Positions 43,928 to 56,129 of a stretch of 64,000 nucleotides of DNA are shown here, piece after piece. The stretch is from Scilla litardierei (lineage: Eukaryota > Streptophyta > Magnoliopsida > Asparagales > Asparagaceae). The translations under genes and the position numbers were made by a program. Under the pieces are notes generated by a model. It was not told the DNA's origin, ran no database searches, and saw only the letters and a program-made list of their open reading frames with translations. The DNA lies in contig CM061138.1 in NCBI GenBank assembly GCA_030789695.1, positions 179,839,051 to 179,903,050 of the forward strand, read 5' to 3'. Each line of letters starts with the position of its first letter. Within the stretch, counting starts at the first letter, position 1.

Positions 43928-45655
43928 TGTAGTGCCCTGGGAAGCTACTGCACATGTACTAGAGGGGGGGTGAATAGTACTTTTAAATAATAGGGAGAGT
44001 TATTCCTAATTATCGTGCAATTAACAAACAACGATGCGGAATAACTACAATCAAGAATTAATGCAAACGCAAACACAATGGTTTAATGGGTTCGGATCCA
44101 CCCAAGTCTCCCCGACTTGTTCCCGGTGATCCTACGTCCCAACCACCCGGATCCCTTCCGGATACTTGAGTTAGAAACCCTAACTCAAGATTTCCAATAT
44201 GAACACTTGCGAAAACCTCACAAGCGCAATCGACCTACAATCGATGACCGTGACTCCCACAACCCGGGATCACGCAAAACCTCTCACAACCGAGAGTATA
44301 CAATTCAAATATAACTGAAATGAAATGCTTACCAACAAAATACCTATGCCTTGAGATTTCTTACCAAATTAGGGCAAAGAGGATTTTGATGGAGGAAGAG
44401 TCACCAAACCCTAGCTTCAAGAAGATGACCAGCAATGGAAGCCTAGGGATGAGATGGATGACCTAGAATCAAGCCATTGGCTTGGAAGGCTCACAATCAA
44501 TGAATCTCTCTTGAGGAATAAGAGTGAGGGAGAGATTCTTTGAGAATGGGAGAGCTTGAAGATGAGAGTTGAAAGCTTCTCTTTGAATCAATAGAACTCT
44601 GAAATAGCAGCCTTGGATCCTATGAAATAACCCCTTCAGGTATTTAAAGGATCAAGAGAAAAGAGAGAGAGAAACGTCGCTTTCAAAACTCCAACGGATC
44701 TAAATCTGAAGCAGACTAGTCGGTCAAAGAACAACCACTGACCGACTAGTTCATCAACTAGTCGGTCGGTGAAACAACATGAACCGACTAAGAGGTGAAC
44801 AGTGAACAGATGAAGATTTCAGACCTAGATAACTAGTCGGTCCAAGAAGACATTCTGACCGACTAGTTTCACAATAGTCGGTCAGTCAGTGAACGTAGAC
44901 CGACTAAGAGGCAAAGTGAAATAGTCTGAATACACATTGACTTAGTCGGTCCAAGAACAAAAGTTGACCGACTAGATTGTCAACTAGTCGGTCACCAAAC
45001 GTTTTTAGACCGACTAACGATAAACAGTAGCTTAGGAGAAATTTAGTATGAACAGTAAGTCACAACTAGTCGGTCAAAGAAGCATCACTGACCGACTAGT
45101 TCACAAACTAGTCGGTCGGTGAGTCAACGTATACCGACTAACTGTAAACAGTACTGAACAGGAAATTAAGGAAGCAACCTAGTCGGTCCAAGAATAGTTG
45201 CTGACCGACTAGATCACCATCTAGTCGGTCAGTACTTCTTCTTGTACCAACTAACATGCACAAACAAGTCCGAATCGAAGCGCGACGCTTCGAGGAAGTT
45301 AGAATGAACTTGTACTAAGATCCTAGAGCTACGATATGAGCGTAATGAAGATAGAAATGTAAGAATTACTCAAGGCTTAACATTCTATAAATCGAAGCTA
45401 AAAGACTATAAAATAAACCTTAATAAACGGTCTTCGAGAGCTTCGATTGAATCTTCATAACTTCCAAAACGGCGCAAGAGCTTCAACGAAGCTTTAGGCA
45501 TGAATACGAGCTTTGGGAAGTCTTGAGACGTCGCTTTGGATGTTCTCGTGAATTTGGCGACGATCTCCATAACTGCGCACACAAATTGTTAGTTCATGAT
45601 ATATTTATGTTTGCTCATCATCCAAAACCAAATCCGGGGAGTCCAATACTTAACA
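43928..45655 (-). repeat. Copia-C 3' LTR (1,728 bp)
   Basis: TGTAGTGCCC...CAATACTTAACA on the plus strand. It carries the TAGTCGGT/ACCGACTA array at about 44715-45253, again in five units, and a TATTTAAA box. Confidence 0.95.
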
Positions 45656-46942
45656 TTCTCCCCCTTTTTGGTGATGACAAACCAACATAAATAATAATCA
45701 ATAAGAATGTACTAAATGAAATATACTTACTCCCCCTGCATTGATGACACATTAGTTCCATATGAAATAATAAGCACATTCATCAAGCAGACGAGGAAAG
45801 TAAAAATGCAAATCCAATATTTGAGATTTAGGATTTGTAATCCATTTTTATATCTTAACTCCCCCTGAATCTAACATATAAAATTAGATTCATGGTAAAT
45901 TATCATTTAGCACATGCCCTTACCATTATTATGCCATTATTATATCTCTCCCCCTTTGGCATAATCCAAAAAGAGCGGGAGGAAGCCAATGACAATAAAT
46001 CATGTCCAAATAATTCATTAAGCATGGGAGTCTAAGAATACGACCACGTTTCATATGACACCAAAATAAAATTCGAATAAAATCAAAGCGTGTCAATGAG
46101 ACCATAGTCGAAAATCGAAAACTAAAATCATCAAAATATCAAATGTAAATTCACTTATTGAAGAAATGAATTTACTCTCCAATATCAACATTTAAAGCTA
46201 TTTTAGTGCATGGAAAACAATTCTATGTTTTCATACAACTAAAGCTATTGAATCAAAATAAATCGTCGAGCGACGAAATCAATATCAGAGACATACATAA
46301 AATGTGCACAAAGGAATGAACCATCAGAAGAGTGGTGCACATCATAGAATATCAAATGATACAATCATCGATCGAAAATGAACATAAAGTAAAAGCACAT
46401 CAAAACTAAGTGAAGTGTGCGATGAGAAGCGACAAGGTGATAAAAGTAATACGAAAATCATCATAATAACCTTTTTAAAAACATATCATGCCAAAAATAG
46501 ATAAGAATTTCAAAGCATTTATGGCATTCACAATTCTATCATGCTAGGAGAAACAAAATGATACCAATGTAAAGAAATATATTCTAACCAAGCATGCATT
46601 CAACCCTTATGGATACCAAATGTAATATTATACTTACAACATTAAGCTCCCCCTACATTGGTGCATTACCTAAGCACCATCAACTCCGTTTGAATGAAAG
46701 TCTTCGTAAATCGAGGAGTTGGTAGGGTTGGTATCCCACGGTGGATTGAACCTAGAAAACTTCATTTTGGTATCCAAAACCCCTTTTGGATCCAATGGGT
46801 TAGACAACAAATTTGAAATACGAAATTAAAATAATTGTAACCCATGAGTTAATGTAATCAAAATCAATTTTATAATCAAATGCCTTGGTACCCATAACAT
46901 GATCAAAAGCTCATGGTACCAAGCATTGAAGAGTTAAAGAAA
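45656..46942 (-). other. Copia-C noncoding region with five CTCCCCC tracts
   Basis: Minus-strand GGGGGAG tracts lie near 45658, 45731, 45862, 45950 and 46652, matching those of Copia-B in order. The one next to the LTR is the polypurine tract. No gene. Confidence 0.75.
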
Positions 46943-49300
46943 CTAACCCTTCGGAAACCAAGTCCAAGAGGAACTTGACTTTCCAACATAATCATTATTC
47001 AAAATAACATCATTAATATATGATTTCACATAAACATTTATAGCATCATCGCTAGTGTTCTTGGGACCCCAAATAGTGTACATTTTGGGAATCCTCTTCC
47101 TAGTGGCTGCATGCACAAAAGGTTGATTTCTATGTGGTGCATGTGGCCTAGGAGCATGAGATCTAGCAATAGCATTATGATGAGCATGAGATCCATGATG
47201 TGGTGTAGCATACATACGTGGATAAGCATGAGGTGTGTGTGCATGAGGATGATTATGAGAGTAGGCATGCACATGTTGATGAGATGTTTGAACATAAGTA
47301 TTAGGATGTGCATGAGCATAATTATGTGCACGTGGGTGTCTCATATGAGTGTTTGCACGTGCTCGTGGGTGCGGAGTATAAAAATCATCATTAACATTTG
47401 CATGCACCGGTGGAGTAGGATGTGTGTTCCTACGTGGCATAGCATGTGAGTACAAAAATGCATGACCCCTCTTTGGAGGTCTACCCAAAGTGGGTTTCTT
47501 TCCAATCGGGGGTGTGTACGAAGTGGAAGCACTATTGGTAGGAAAACTACCAATGGGGTGTTTGCTCCCACTCGTCGAGGCATCGGATGTCGGCCTAACA
47601 AAGGTGGTAGGCGATTTGGATGAGTCTCCCATCTTATACCCCAAGCCAATGTGGTGTTTGGCCAGAAGTAAGTCATTTAGGATATTATACAAATGGCCCT
47701 TACCTTTATTGAAATCATTGATACGGCCTAACGTGCACTCATACTTCTCTTTGAGAGAATGCAAAGAAGCATCCAAAGTGGATACTTGCGATGTGAGTGC
47801 ATAAACACGTGATTTGAGATTCTTATTCTCAATACTCAAAGTTGAGTTTTGAGACGTCAAATCCGCTATCACATGTTCATCCGAATCCTCAACACGAACA
47901 TGCTCAAGTTGAGATTTGAGGGACTTCACCTCATTTCTCAACAAGCCATTATAAGTAAGCAAACTTGCTTTCTCATTGGCGAGTGTCTCAACAATGGTGT
48001 CATTGTTGGTGATGGTAGACTTAGGAGAGGTTTGGAGGCTAACAAGTTCATCTTTGGTCTTATTATATCTATCTACTAATTTAGTAAATTTAGACCAAAT
48101 TTCTTGGTTTGCTAACCTCATTTCATCAATAGTAGGTTCTCCGCTTTCATTCTCGCTACCATCCTCGCTTTCATCCTCGCTATCATCGAAGGAGGACTTT
48201 CGATCTTTTGCCTCATTCGCCATGAAACAAAGTTTTGCTTTCTCCACTCTTCCATCATCCGACTCTCCACTTGAGGACTCCTCTTCGGAGTCGGTGAATG
48301 TGCCAACAAGTCCTTTCTTGTACTTTCTCGACTTGTCGTACTTTGATGCTTTCCCCTTTTCCTTGTGTTTGTAGAGTGGACAATCCGGTTTGATGTGTCC
48401 TGGCTTGTTGCATTTATAACACACGGGAGTAGAAACATTAGTCGAACTAACTTTAGATTTATTCAAAGATATACCTTCTCGGAGGAATCGATCGAACTTC
48501 CTTGCCATACGGGCAATGGATTCCATGTCCAATTCGTCTTCCGATTCTTCATCATCGGTAGATGGAGCGGCCTTGAAGGCAATCCCCTTTTTCTTTGGCT
48601 CATCTTGCTTCAAGTACGCTTTCATCTTTTCCTTCATTCGGATCTTACTATCCTTGCGTACCTCGTAAGACAACAAGGTACCCATTAGTTGTACGACGGT
48701 ATATTTATTCATGTCATTACCTTCCTCGATGGCGAAGGTACGCTTTTCCCAACATGATGGAAGACCGTCGATAATCTTCGCGACTTTCTCCTTTTGGGTA
48801 TAGACCTTCCCAAGAGCTTCCAAGTCGTTTGATATATCCACAAAGCGAGCGTAATATTCCTTCATAGTTTCGCCCTGCTCCATATGAAACAACTCAAATT
48901 CTTTATTAGCAACGACGAGTTTAGAATCTTTTACCGTACTCGATCCTTCGTGCAATATGAGGAGTTGGTTCCATATTTGATATGCACTCTTACATGTGCA
49001 TATCTTGTTGAAGTCCTCGGGCTCCAACGCACAATTCAAGGCATTCATTGCCTTGGCATTGGCTACTTCCGCGGCGACCTCCGCGGGAGTCCACTTCGCG
49101 AAATCTTCTTCGGAAGGTTCGACATACTCCGTCATGGTGGCTCTCCATAGTGAAGCGCTCCGGAGGAAAATTTGCATCCGGCATTTCCAGTACCCATAGT
49201 TGGTACCGTTGAAGTGTGGAGGTCTGACTGAGGATAGTCCTTCCATAACTGAAGAAGCTCCATCGCGGTTCCTGAAGACGTTGTAGTCGTTGTTCGTCAT
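46943..49300 (-). CDS. Copia-C gag (785 residues, intact)
   Basis: This is the capsid/nucleocapsid protein of a gag-only copia element, which would assemble particles and bind RNA in the cytoplasm. Order: N-terminal MTNNDYNVFRNRDGAS and NGTNYGYWKCRMQ; UBN2-type gag region (about residues 60-230); acidic stretch; zinc knuckle CYKCNKPGHIKPDC (about 295-308); basic linker; coiled coil (about 400-540); Ser/Thr/Pro linker; a histidine-rich segment (about 640-735, with SHQHVHAYSHNHPHAHTPH); and the end WTWFPKG. The ATG at 49300 is 38 nt downstream of the primer-binding site. It is the only fully intact core retrotransposon protein in the window. It lacks protease, so any processing would need a helper. 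Confidence 0.93.
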   Translation of the reverse strand: MTNNDYNVFRNRDGASSVMEGLSSVRPPHFNGTNYGYWKCRMQIFLRSASLWRATMTEYVEPSEEDFAKWTPAEVAAEVANAKAMNALNCALEPEDFNKICTCKSAYQIWNQLLILHEGSSTVKDSKLVVANKEFELFHMEQGETMKEYYARFVDISNDLEALGKVYTQKEKVAKIIDGLPSCWEKRTFAIEEGNDMNKYTVVQLMGTLLSYEVRKDSKIRMKEKMKAYLKQDEPKKKGIAFKAAPSTDDEESEDELDMESIARMARKFDRFLREGISLNKSKVSSTNVSTPVCYKCNKPGHIKPDCPLYKHKEKGKASKYDKSRKYKKGLVGTFTDSEEESSSGESDDGRVEKAKLCFMANEAKDRKSSFDDSEDESEDGSENESGEPTIDEMRLANQEIWSKFTKLVDRYNKTKDELVSLQTSPKSTITNNDTIVETLANEKASLLTYNGLLRNEVKSLKSQLEHVRVEDSDEHVIADLTSQNSTLSIENKNLKSRVYALTSQVSTLDASLHSLKEKYECTLGRINDFNKGKGHLYNILNDLLLAKHHIGLGYKMGDSSKSPTTFVRPTSDASTSGSKHPIGSFPTNSASTSYTPPIGKKPTLGRPPKRGHAFLYSHAMPRRNTHPTPPVHANVNDDFYTPHPRARANTHMRHPRAHNYAHAHPNTYVQTSHQHVHAYSHNHPHAHTPHAYPRMYATPHHGSHAHHNAIARSHAPRPHAPHRNQPFVHAATRKRIPKMYTIWGPKNTSDDAINVYVKSYINDVILNNDYVGKSSSSWTWFPKG

Positions 49301-49337
49301 AGCTTTGAACTTAGGCTATGTGTAGCTTTGAACCTTG

Positions 49338-49349
49338 GCTCTGATACCA
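49338..49349 (-). other. Copia-C primer-binding site (initiator Met tRNA)
   Basis: TGGTATCAGAGC on the minus strand, 2 nt inside the 5' LTR. Confidence 0.93.
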
Positions 49350-49351
49350 AT

Positions 49352-51080
49352 TGTAGTGCCCTGGGAAGCTACTGCACATGTACTAGAGGGGGGGTGAATA
49401 GTACTTTTAAATAATAGGGAGAGTTATTCCTAATTATCGTGCAATTAACAAACAACGATGCGGAATAACTACAATCAAGAATTAATGCAAACGCAAACAC
49501 AATGGTTTAATGGGTTCGGATCCACCCAAGTCTCCCCGACTTGTTCCCGGTGATCCTACGTCCCAACCACCCGGATCCCTTCCGGATACTTGAGTTAGAA
49601 ACCCTAACTCAAGATTTCCAATATGAACACTTGCGAAAACCTCACAAGCGCAATCGACCTACAATCGATGACCGTGACTCCCACAACCCGGGATCACGCA
49701 AAACCTCTCACAACCGAGAGTATACAATTCAAATATAACTGAAATGAAATGCTTACCAACAAAATACCTATGCCTTGAGATTTCTTACCAAATTAGGGCA
49801 AAGAGGATTTTGATGGAGGAAGAGTCACCAAACCCTAGCTTCAAGAAGATGACCAGCAATGGAAGCCTAGGGATGAGATGGATGACCTAGAATCAAGCCC
49901 TTGGCTTGGAAGGCTCACAATCAATGAATCTCTCTTGAGGAATAAGAGTGAGGGAGAGATTCTTTGAGAATGGGAGAGCTTGAAGATGAGAGTTGAAAGC
50001 TTCTCTTTGAATCAATAGAACTCTGAAATAGCAGCCTTGGATCCTATGAAATAACCCCTTCAGGTATTTAAAGGATCAAGAGAAAAGAGAGAGAGAAACG
50101 TCGCTTTCAAAACTCCAACGGATCTAAATCTGAAGCAGACTAGTCGGTCAAAGAACAACCACTGACCGACTAGTTCATCAACTAGTCGGTCAGTGAAACA
50201 ACATGAACCGACTAAGAGGTGAACAGTGAACAGATGAAGATTTCAGACCTAGATAACTAGTCGGTCCAAGAAGACATTCTGACCGACTAGTTTCACAACT
50301 TGTCGGTCAGTCAGTGAACGTAGACCGACTAAGAGGCAAAGTGAAATAGTCTGAATACACATTGACTTAGTCGGTCCAAGAACAAAAGTTGACCGACTAG
50401 ATTGTCAACTAGTCGGTCACCAAACGTTCTTAGACCGACTAACGATAAACAGTAGCTTAGGAGAAATTTAGTATGAACAGTAAGTCACAACTAGTCGGTC
50501 AAAGAAGCATCACTGACCGACTAGTTCACAAACTAGTCGGTCGGTGAGTCAACGTAGACCGACTAACTGTAAACAGTACTGAACAGGAAATTAAGGAAGC
50601 AACCTAGTCGGTCCAAGAATAGTTGCTGACCGACTAGATCACCATCTAGTCGGTCAGTACTTCTTCTTGTACCAACTAACATGCACAAACAAGTCCGAAT
50701 CGAAGCGCGACGCTTCGAGGAAGTTAGAATGAACTTGTACTAAGATCCTAGAGCTACGATATGAGCGTAATGAAGATAGAAATGTAAGAATTACTCAAGG
50801 CTTAACATTCTATAAATCGAAGCTAAAAGACTATAAAATAAACCTTAATAAACGGTCTTCGAGAGCTTCGATTGAATCTTCATAACTTCCAAAACGGCGC
50901 AAGAGCTTCAACGAAGCTTTAGGCATGAATACGAGCTTTAGGAAGTCTTGAGACGTCGCTTTGGATGTTCTCGTGAATTTGGCGACGATCTCCATAACTG
51001 CGCACACAAATTGTTAGTTCATGATATATTTATGTTTGCTCATCATCCAAAACCAAATCCGGGGAGTCCAATACTCAACA
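49352..51080 (-). repeat. Copia-C 5' LTR (1,729 bp)
   Basis: Nearly identical to 43928-45655. Half-site array at about 50139-50680; TATTTAAA (50065-50072) is the probable TATA box on the minus strand. Confidence 0.95.
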
Positions 51081-51085
51081 GCCTT

Positions 51086-51696
51086 GGCCCGGCTAGGGTC
51101 AAAGGCAAGTGGTGAACCCGTGATAAGTGTCCAGAAGGCGTGGGTATCAAATGACGGCAATGGGATATGCATGGGACTATAGGCTCGGTCTGGGTCCGGG
51201 ACTAGGGGCCACTGAAAGTAGGCTCGGATCATGTCGAGGGTCATCTCGCACTCATGATCCATCAAGCAAAATGAGCAACCTCAGGAGTCCTACTGATAGA
51301 ACTAAGGACCTCTAGTGTCGGGCAGATGTAAGTGTCTGCCGACACACACAAAAAGTCACGCCACCCCATGTTTTCATACAACTAGAGTAGGCCCTCAAGT
51401 ACCCCTAGGTGCTCGAAATCTGCAAGGTGCGCGAACCTAGATGGTACGATCGAACGATGGGAGAGCCTCTCGAATCAGACACATTGTGCGTCGTCTCGAA
51501 AGGTGATCCCCATCGTGTCGAAAGCAGGGACGGGCTGTGCCGGTGGAGGTGGAATAGGTGTGGTAGGAGGCGAAAGTGTGGGTGGTGGTGGGCTAGGTGG
51601 CGGGGAGTCCGCTCTAGCAGAGGAGGAGCCAGGCTCTCTGGTCCTCTTTCGCTTCAAGGCGGGCGCCCGCGTACGCGACTTAGTGCGTGGTAGCAT
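51086..51696 (-). pseudogene. Athila-B extra ORF, N-terminal part (broken)
   Basis: Starts MLPRTKSRTRAPALKRKR, a basic start like that of Athila-A, then a proline-rich linker and GITFRDDAQ, where TGA interrupts. The following region (CEMTLDMIRAYFQWPLVP, AFDPSRAKA) aligns with Athila-A but has further stops and shifts. Copia-C cuts it at 51085. Confidence 0.85.
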
Positions 51697-52879
51697 GTGA
51701 TCCGTGAAACGTTCCTACCCAAATACGAAGTGCTATGTAAAAGGAGCGAGTGTACCCAAACACGACGCGAGTGCAAGCGATGGATGCGTGTGGAGAATCA
51801 CCTCCTCCAAGAAGCTCCAAATCTACCCCTGAATCTGCCCCAAGCTAGCCTGAAACACAAATTGACAAATTAGCGATGAATATCAATAAATATGGGGTAA
51901 GATCAAGAGTAATAGATATATAATGATTAATTTGGATTTGGGGTGAAATGGGCTTATGAAATAGAGAAATAGAGAAAAGGGGAAGAATTTGGGCGTAACG
52001 GAGGATGGACGGCGGAGGGGCGATCGGCGCCGGTGACGTGGGGTCGACGAGGTGGTCGGCGTGGGTCGCCGGCTCGGGCACGGGGCCCGTGCTGCTCGGG
52101 CGAAGGGGGAAATGCGGTTCGGGCGATTGGGAGAAAACTCGGGCGGCAGCGAGGTGAATTGGGAAATTTCTGGGAGTTTGGGGATTTGTGCCGCGCGATT
52201 TCGAATATATAGGGTTAGTCACTCGGCCAAGTGACGCGTACACTCAGCCGAGTGGCACAGTTTTAAAAAATTTTGACAATTTTTCGTAAACGGTACCGAC
52301 TCGGGCGAGCATATCTTCCCATTCGGGCGAGTAGACAAAGTCACTCGCCCGAGTGGTAAGGCTACTCAGAGCTTTTTAAGTGATGAAAGTGTCTGATTCA
52401 CTCGTGCGAGTGACAAAGTCACTCGGCCGAGTGGCATATAAACTACATAGAGGGGTTTTTAGAGTATTCCCTGATCAGTACCCTACTCGGCTGATTATGG
52501 TCTTCACTCGGCCGAATGACAATGTCACTCGGCCGAGTGGGCTGCTGTTTTCAGCTCTAACTCTCTATTTTTGATCCACTTTCGGTTTTTCTTCTCCCCG
52601 TCGATTTCTTCCTTCTTCTGAAGCCTAAGCATATTCTTGGAGTGCTCTCCTTTGCCATGGTCGTCCTCCATTCAAATGGTTCCTTGTTCTCTGTCTCCTG
52701 CAGTGAAAAATAGAGCCCGTTGTCAGGATTTTCATCGACCCCTTGACTCTAAACACTAATAAAGATCTAAAACAAAAAAATAAAAGGAAAAATTCAACTA
52801 AAAATAAAATAGAACCGTCGGGTTGCCTCCCGACAAGCGCTCCTTTAAGGTCTTGAGCTCGACCCCTTAAGATACGTGT
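51697..52879 (-). other. Athila-B spacer with palindromes between the pol tail and the extra ORF
   Basis: Counterpart of 23614-24837. It is GC-rich around 52000-52200, with ACTCGGCCGAGT-type sites at about 52218-52545 (cores at 52224 and 52245, 21 bp apart). The GGTTGCCTCCCGACAAGCGC block near 52814 is shared with Athila-A. The ORF covering 51845-52243 on the minus strand is not supported as a gene. Confidence 0.65.
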
Positions 52880-53195
52880 TTAAAGCTCGATGTTCGACGC
52901 ATGTGAGATGCGCGCGTCAAACTTGCCGGGAAGGCCACTAGGATTTAGTTGTTGATGTTCATTGGCGTTCCTCGGCTCCCCTTCATCATGGGTAGTAATG
53001 GGGGATGAGTCCCCCAAGCTTGAGCTTTTAACGTCCTTTCTCTTTGCCGGCGGCGATAATTTCTTGTCCGGTGGGGCTTTCTTCATATTCTTCGTCGTAG
53101 AGAGCTTGCATAGCTCTCTAATTTTGACAATATCAGCGTCATCTTTCTCCTCATCCGTAAAAGGATCCGACGGGTCTTCCATCATCTTGCCATCT
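52880..53195 (-). pseudogene. Athila-B: C-terminal tail of pol only
   Basis: [28 protein letters not shown] and the end LPGKFDARISHASNIEL match the last part of the Athila-A pol ([27 protein letters not shown]). It follows the protease region directly. Reverse transcriptase, RNase H and integrase are absent. Confidence 0.85.
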
Positions 53196-54311
53196 TTAGA
53201 AGATTGGCCCCCCTTCGAGGCCGTCATCGTGCTTGGCTTTGATGGAAAATGGCATGGCGTCATCAATCACCTCGTCGAGGAGGTCTACATTATCCACATC
53301 TTCTCGCCAAGGCATATGCTTCATCGCCTTTGGAATATGGAGCTCGACTTCAATATTGCCGACGTTTAAGGACAAGATCCCTTCCCTCACATCAACAATC
53401 ACGCCGGCGGTGGCCAAGAAGGGGCGTCCAAGAATCAACGACGTATCGCCCTCCTCCTTAATATCCATCACCACAAAGTTGCACGGTAAGCAAATTCCGC
53501 CCGGTACTTGAAGTGGTATGTCTTCTGCAATCCCTACCGGCCTAGTGATCCGACCGTCTGCGAGTTGTATCTTCATGTCTGTCGCCTTTAGGTCGGTCCC
53601 CGTATTCAATTTCTTACACATTGTGAGAGGCATGAGGCTCACACTTGCTCCCAAATCTACCAAAGCCTTTTGAAGTGGGACTCCTCCAAGCGTGCAAGGA
53701 ATTCGGAAACTACCGGGATCTTTGAACTTTGTCGGCGCTTTCTCCTTCTGAGTAAACCACGAACCTTGCTTGGCGAGCATGATCCTTTCCTTTCGCTTCT
53801 TTCCCGCAATCAAATCTTTTAGAAACTTAGCATATGACGGGATTTCGACAAGTGCATCCAAGAATGGAATATTCAAGCTCACACCTCGTAAATACTCCAG
53901 AAATTTGGCGAGCCGCTTCTCAATCTTTGCCTTTGCCAATCGTTGTGGGAAGGGTACCAGTGGCATATAAGTGCGCTCCTTTTGTGGCTTATCAATTTCC
54001 GATTTTTCACCATCATTTGACTCTTTTGGGCCCTCCTCTTCATTGACCGGCTCCTTATCATCCGAATTTTCTTCCCCCAGCTCCTTAGTTTGAATCATGG
54101 CGGGAGTTGTGTCCTTTTCGCCTCTTGTAGTTACCGCCACAACCGCATTGATGTAGCCGATATTGCTCCGTGGGTTTTGTTCCGGTTGAGCCGGTAATTG
54201 TTGAGTGTTCTTATTGAGCAATGCTTGTTGCTCCGATAATTGTACCACGACGGTGTTGAGGGAGTCTTGTTGGGATGTCAATCTAGCATTTATCTTCTTT
54301 TGTTCGGCCAT
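53196..54311 (-). pseudogene. Athila-B: gag C-terminal linker and aspartic protease
   Basis: A 371-codon open frame. It has a glutamine-rich linker, a gag-type RLAKAKIEKRLAKFLEYL segment, and a retroviral-type aspartic protease with ALVDLGASVSLMPL and TSLILGRPFLATAG. It ends LLDEVIDDAMPFSIKA, which resembles [16 protein letters not shown] late in the Athila-A pol, so the deletion that removed RT to integrase probably ended here. It would process gag; without RT and integrase it cannot support transposition. Confidence 0.88.
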
Positions 54312-55634
54312 GAATTCTTCAACCCTTGCTTCATGGTCTACCTCGGCGGTGCTTGCGGTGGGTTGGGTGCCCTCTATCCTTGGTTGTACCCCGGGGGTCT
54401 ATATGGCCCCGCTTGTCGCCTCGGTGGGAAGTTTTGTTGTTGGGGCCCTCTTGGTTGATATTGCAGTTGTTGTGGAGGCCAGGCTTGTGGTTGGTGCGGT
54501 GGTGGATTCAATGCTTCATCATTGTTAGCGTATGAAATCCCGGGTGATTCCTCGTAGCCGGGTTTGCCCAATAACCGGTGCTTCCTGCAACATATTGAAC
54601 TTGCTCCATGGCTCCCTCTCCTTGCTCTCCTCCAACAAACATAACGTGAGCTTGGTCTTGCCAATCGCTTATACTTCCTCCTGGTGTAGAAACGGTGGGG
54701 GCTCCATGCTGTTCACTAATCAACTTCTCTAATCTCTCCATGACCTTGTGAAGATAATCAAACTTTGTAGAGAGCTCCGCTACGGCCTTTGCCTCATAAA
54801 TGCTTGCCGGCTTCAAGGATGATGAGGAATGTCCCCTCTCGTGGCCCATTGTTGGTTATTCGAGGCCATCTCCTCAAGTAAGGCCGTGGCATCATCCAGT
54901 GTCTTTGACAAAATAGCTCCATTGGCGGTTGCATCAATTATTTGCTTCGTGCTTGGTTGCAATCCGTTATAAAAGCTATGCACAAGCTCCCACGCCTCAA
55001 TACTATGATGGGGACATTGGTGTTGGAGATCTTTAAAACACTCCCATGCCTCATATAGAGTTTCCTGAGGTCATTGCTTGAAGGACATGAGCGTGTTTCT
55101 TATCTTGATAGTCTTGGATGGCGGATAGAATTTGTTGACAAATGCGCTCGTCAGCTCATCCCAAGTAGTGAAGATCCCTTCGGCTTGCGTCCTCAACCAA
55201 TACAATGCCTTGTCTCGAAGAGTAAATGGGAAGAAGCACAGTCGAATAGCGTCAACCGGCACGTCGGGCATCTGGAAGGTGGCACATTTAGCCAAAAACG
55301 ATTGGAGATGGTAGTGAGGGTTTTCCTTTGAGTTCCCATGGAATGGGTCTTGTTGCATTAACACTACAAGTCCAGTCTTCAGCTCAAAATTCTTATCGGC
55401 CGCCAACTCCGGTGTAACTATAGAAGAGGTGGTAGAAATGGTCTTGGGCCGTAGCCTATCTCGGATGGAGACAAGCCTAGCCATACGCACCGCTAGCTCC
55501 TCTGGTGTTTCCGTTCAGGCCATATGATCTTCCTCTATAGCAAATCTCCTCTCAGCTCTAAGCCTCCTTGCTGTACGCTCGATCTCAGGATCAAATAATA
55601 TATCTTCGTGGTGTGCCTTCTCGTGTACATGCAT
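54312..55634 (-). pseudogene. Athila-B gag, N-terminal and middle parts (broken)
   Basis: Starts at ATG 55634 (MHVHEKAHHEDILF). The capsid region includes DPFHGNSKENPHYHLQSFLA and LRDKALYWLRTQAEGIFTTW, the standard gypsy retrotransposon gag signature. In-frame TGA codons lie near 55515 and 55070, and frameshifts at about 54870 and 54510 break the rest, which is Gln/Pro-rich. No zinc knuckle was seen, as is common in Athila gag. Confidence 0.85.
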
Positions 55635-55744
55635 AGAAAAAGAGAGTCTAGATAGAATTATTAGCATGATAGAGGAATGAAAGAGTGTATAAAAATAAAA
55701 ATAAAAAAGAAATAACTAAGTAAAGAAAATAAAATATCGTCGCC

Positions 55745-55762
55745 TCTCCGGTAACGGCGCCA
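55745..55762 (-). other. Athila-B primer-binding site (tRNA-Asp, two mismatches)
   Basis: On the minus strand TGGCGCCGTTACCGGAGA, against TGGCGCCGTTGCCGGGGA in Athila-A. The offset from the LTR is the same (6 nt). Confidence 0.8.
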
Positions 55763-56129
55763 AAAACTTGGTCGGTCCCGGATATACACCCGGAAAACGA
55801 TTGTAGTTTTACCGCAATCGCACGGTGTAGTGGCGAGCAGGTATCGAACACAGGGATGACAATTGACAGTACTCTATCTTGATCACCTAGCTATAGATGG
55901 TAGAATAGAATGGTTTGGATAATAATGGTGTCACAGTCGTTCAAATAACAAATAGAATTCAATATAATAAAAGCGTCTAGGGATATGGAATCCCCACTAC
56001 AGATCGTCACTTATCCTTGTGGATCATGAATCTTAACGTTGCAATGCTTGAATTTAGGTGAACTAGTCGCAACTGAATGTAGAACCAAGCTCACGCTCTC
56101 GCGCTATTGCCGGTCTATAACAACCTAGA

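Larger units (their letters stand above)
43928..51080 (-). mobile_element. Copia-C: complete gag-only Ty1/copia element
   Basis: LTRs at 43928-45655 (3') and 49352-51080 (5') differ at only a handful of positions by eye, and the TSD is a perfect GCCTT (43923-43927 and 51081-51085). The internal 3.7 kb carry an initiator-Met primer site, one intact gag ORF and about 1.3 kb of noncoding DNA. LTR similarity and the open gag suggest that this is the youngest insertion in the window. It belongs to the Copia-B family but a different subfamily (LTR end GGGCACTACA against GGGCATTACA). Confidence 0.95.

Noticed and set aside
47111..47449. Met/Ser/Arg-rich plus-strand ORF
   Set aside because: It is the antisense shadow of the histidine-rich gag segment (CAT codons read as ATG).
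51845..52243. 132-codon minus-strand ORF with a hydrophobic end
   Set aside because: It lies in the Athila-B spacer; the equivalent Athila-A region (24310-24640) does not keep the reading frame. Treated as leader sequence.
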